A stretch of 64,000 bases of DNA from Lachnospiraceae bacterium. GTDB lineage: Bacteria > Bacillota > Clostridia > Lachnospirales > Lachnospiraceae. Positions 61,991 through 64,000 of the stretch are shown piece after piece; position 1 is the first letter of the stretch, and each line of letters begins with the position of its first letter. Below the pieces are notes generated by a model. The model was not told where the DNA came from, ran no database searches, and saw nothing but the letters and a program-made list of their open reading frames with translations. A program made the position numbers and the translations under genes. The stretch is taken from NCBI GenBank assembly GCA_015057165.1, contig SVEY01000013.1, positions 1 to 64,000 of the forward strand, given 5' to 3'.

Positions 61991-63241
61991 CTACGCCGCA
62001 TCTGGAGATGCGCCGACAGGTGGTAGCAGAAGAACGGACGCGCCGACGTTCCAGTACGCAGTCGTCGAGACATAGTTCAAAGACAGCGCGCCGACGCCAT
62101 CAATGAGGTCACCGTTGCAAGCGCCGAACCGACTGGCCACCGCCGTTATCGTGGCGTTGACCCAAAGACCATCGCATCCACCTGTTGATGATGTTCCTCC
62201 ATAAGGCGGAACAGGTATCGTTCCAAACTTTTCAACAACAGCGTACTTATGCGGATAGTTAGCACTTGCTGCAGCTAATTGAATACCTGTGTCTTTATAT
62301 GTTGTTGCCGGTGTAGTTATATCGTATTTATAGTTAGGAGACACGTATACCCTTCCGTTAACACTCTGAGTATATGGATCTCTCTGCCACTGCTGCCATG
62401 AGCCAAGTACGACAGAATGAAGTATCTTGTTAAGATGCTTCTTATCGTCACTTCCAGTTCCATAAAACTGACCGCCACCAACAACCGCATTGGCAAGTAC
62501 ACCATAAGTAGGAGACAGCGACGCGTCATATCCGTAGCAATTACCATAACCATACTTATTCTGGATATCTGAGGTCTTGCCCCACAGAATAAGGAGGTCA
62601 TGAATAGTGTTGATAATAGCACCGCCAAGGAATTTAGCTCTTGACGAGAATGCATCAATAGCGGCCTTCTCCTGTGCCGTTGTCTTACCATATACAGGTT
62701 GAGTACCTGATACAGACATCATTTTGTCATTAACGATTGAACCGTAGAACATAGGGAGCCATACGCCTTCAAGCTCATTATCATCAGAGTCAATAAAGCC
62801 TACTGGCTCGAAGCCATCTCTTGGAGTAAGAGAAAACTTAACATATCTATCACTTCCTACGATATACTCTTTCTTATATATCTTCTGAAGCCAAGAGAAA
62901 GCACCACCGTCATATGATGTATTGGCTACATCTGAAGCGGTCTCTCCGTCAACCTTTTTAGTATAATCCGTAGAGGACAGCTCATAGTCAACATAACCGT
63001 CGCTCTTAACCATATAAGGCTTGTTATTCTTAAGAACCGGGAACTCAGACCAATCTCCGAGAGAAAAGCCACCACCCATAGTAATAGTTATAGGGCTATA
63101 TGCCTTATTAAGACCGATATAGTCAATCCTCTCATCCGGATCTAACACGTCCATATGCTCAACAAAGCCATATACATTTTCTTCGTTAAGTATTTTAGAT
63201 ATCTCATCCACAGCGTACTGTGCTGCCACAAAATCGCTCAT
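61991..63241 (-). CDS. DGR target protein: variable phage receptor-binding protein
   Basis: 416 aa. The last 45 residues contain the variable repeat (RFGACNGDLIDGVGALSLNY and on), so the surface of the C-terminal domain is what changes. N-terminal half: AQYAVDEISKILNEENVYGF then beta-rich segments; the middle has SRAKFLGGAIINTIHDLLIL. In DGR phages such proteins have a C-type-lectin-like fold at the fibre tip that binds the host; the fold is inferred. It follows the tail-fibre gene by 14 bases. RBS AAGGAGG. Confidence 0.9.
   Translation of the reverse strand: MSDFVAAQYAVDEISKILNEENVYGFVEHMDVLDPDERIDYIGLNKAYSPITITMGGGFSLGDWSEFPVLKNNKPYMVKSDGYVDYELSSTDYTKKVDGETASDVANTSYDGGAFSWLQKIYKKEYIVGSDRYVKFSLTPRDGFEPVGFIDSDDNELEGVWLPMFYGSIVNDKMMSVSGTQPVYGKTTAQEKAAIDAFSSRAKFLGGAIINTIHDLLILWGKTSDIQNKYGYGNCYGYDASLSPTYGVLANAVVGGGQFYGTGSDDKKHLNKILHSVVLGSWQQWQRDPYTQSVNGRVYVSPNYKYDITTPATTYKDTGIQLAAASANYPHKYAVVEKFGTIPVPPYGGTSSTGGCDGLWVNATITAVASRFGACNGDLIDGVGALSLNYVSTTAYWNVGASVLLLPPVGASPDAA
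62036..62146 (-). repeat. DGR variable repeat (VR)
   Basis: Lies at the 3' end of the target gene. Against TR, six Asn codons became Ala, Gly, Ser, Tyr, Thr and Tyr, one Ile became Val (an adenine change) and one Ile became Ser (the single non-adenine change, at the 5' end). The 3' end CGGCGCGTCC is GC-rich and identical in both copies, as expected of the initiation site for homing. Confidence 0.95.
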
Positions 63242-63255
63242 TTCTTACCTCCTTC

Positions 63256-64000
63256 TTATTCCTGTAAATTCTTCGTGTAAGACTCTGATATGGTCTTACC
63301 GCTTGCCGTCTCAGTTATAACCGTTGTCTTGGTATAATAATAGTCATCGTCTTCCGGCGTAACGACCGTTGTTATAGTCTTAGTCGTTGGCGATGTATCA
63401 ACGAATGTTGTAACAGCTGTAATAGAGTTATCTGTATCCGTCTCCGTGATTTCTCTGTTACCTATCGCATCAAAATCTATTACCGTAGTCTTGTTGCATA
63501 GATTATAAACGTGCTCAAATTCCCACTTAGCTGTCTCATTCTTAAACTCTTCAAAGTCCGACAGTAAGGTATAAGCGGATTCATCTACTATAATGTTAGC
63601 CGATGCGTCGTTACTTAATGTCGTATACCAATCCTGCTCAATAGTCGAAGGTGTCGAACCATTGTAAGCAGGTAAGTAGTCAGGTGTGTTAGCAACAACA
63701 ATAGAATATAGAATCGGATCCGCGAGAGCATCCGATGCATCTTTCGCCCAGATACCTACCTCATTGATATAAAATCCGCTTGTTACTGTTACGTTGGTAA
63801 TCACCGCTTTCAACTTAACTGTAGTATCACTATAAGGTGCTACACTGTTAAATGGGAAAGACAATCTTTGGTTCTTCATGGCCGTCATAGCCTGAAGCGC
63901 CGTCTGTGTCTTTTCTTCAGCCGTGTAAGAACCATCTCCTACAGTTAAGGCCGTAAATTCTAACTTCTTACTGCCTGCCATAACTTGTGCTAAGAGCGCC
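63256..64000 (-). CDS. phage tail-fibre protein, N-terminal domain (5' end outside window)
   Basis: The reading frame stays open past the track's ATG to the edge: codons before it give ALLAQV, so that Met is internal. ALLAQVMAGSKKLEFTALTVGDG is the conserved start region of the phage tail-fibre N-terminal family (pfam12571-like). The rest is beta-rich (VTSGFYINEVGIWAKD). About 248 residues are visible. It would attach the variable receptor-binding protein to the tail. Confidence 0.85.
   Translation of the reverse strand, partial: ALLAQVMAGSKKLEFTALTVGDGSYTAEEKTQTALQAMTAMKNQRLSFPFNSVAPYSDTTVKLKAVITNVTVTSGFYINEVGIWAKDASDALADPILYSIVVANTPDYLPAYNGSTPSTIEQDWYTTLSNDASANIIVDESAYTLLSDFEEFKNETAKWEFEHVYNLCNKTTVIDFDAIGNREITETDTDNSITAVTTFVDTSPTTKTITTVVTPEDDDYYYTKTTVITETASGKTISESYTKNLQE

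Noticed and set aside
61746-62106. Plus-strand ORFs (65 and 101 aa) across TR and VR
   Set aside because: No ribosome sites, Arg-rich translation typical of an antisense frame, and the region is explained by TR non-coding DNA and the target gene's coding strand.

Overview
The window looks like low-G+C Firmicutes DNA, most likely from an anaerobic gut or rumen Lachnospiraceae (Butyrivibrio/Roseburia/Lachnospira-like). This rests on AT-rich intergenic DNA, AGGAGG ribosome sites, a Veg protein, a trimeric [FeFe] hydrogenase and secreted proteins with 'YYxHYxxxGxxEGR' repeats. The genus is not provable from sequence alone.

Region 1 (about 1-25.5 kb, all minus strand) is a cell-surface polysaccharide block. 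It holds a Wzm/Wzt-type ABC exporter (the permease carries an extra extracytoplasmic domain, the ATPase a C-terminal cargo-binding domain), two long double-domain glycosyltransferases, one single-domain glycosyltransferase, three membrane acyltransferases, RfbC and RfbA for dTDP-rhamnose, UDP-galactopyranose mutase, a DUF2142 membrane protein, a cytoplasmic GH2 hydrolase and DUF2804/HdeD proteins. Two secreted enzymes, an SGNH hydrolase and a transglutaminase-like protein, share one C-terminal repeat domain. The gaps on either side of rfbA hold two related, highly structured elements. Their helices differ in sequence but still pair, while the joining segments are conserved, which suggests an RNA family.

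Region 2 (25.5-43.2 kb) is ordinary chromosome: TrkH, endonuclease III, a histidine phosphatase, a glycosyltransferase, HtrA, LytR-CpsA-Psr, Veg, a chemoreceptor, cardiolipin synthase, HydABC, an EF-hand protein, a degenerate CPBP protein and a patatin.

Region 3 (43.3-51.9 kb) is an integrative mobilizable element in the 3' half of a tRNA-Leu(UAG) gene. It has a replication-type protein, a hairpin-rich oriT candidate, MobC, a MobA relaxase with a large out-of-frame overlapping gene, a JAB-domain gene, a repressor, an excisionase and a tyrosine integrase, and ends in a duplicated tRNA half. A third, decayed tRNA fragment at 54.16 kb suggests an older insertion at the same site. Between the two lie a small PadR-controlled operon with a broken flavodoxin gene and one unknown gene.

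Region 4 (54.2-56.9 kb) is a surface lipoprotein and an SPFH protein. Region 5 (56.9-64 kb) is the late end of a prophage, entering from beyond the right edge and ending at a displaced tRNA 3' fragment. In transcription order on the minus strand it has a tail-fibre protein (cut by the window), a receptor-binding-type protein, a reverse transcriptase, small genes including an XkdX-like one, an r1t-type holin, an amidase endolysin, two small genes, and a small operon with an HTH regulator and two palindromic operators.

The main finding is a complete diversity-generating retroelement (DGR) at 60.4-63.2 kb. A 111-nt template repeat matches the 3' end of the receptor-binding gene, and 10 of its 11 differences fall on template adenines. 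The reverse transcriptase has the DGR-type SQxxxN motif. The system should therefore vary the phage's cell-binding protein. No Avd gene is visible.
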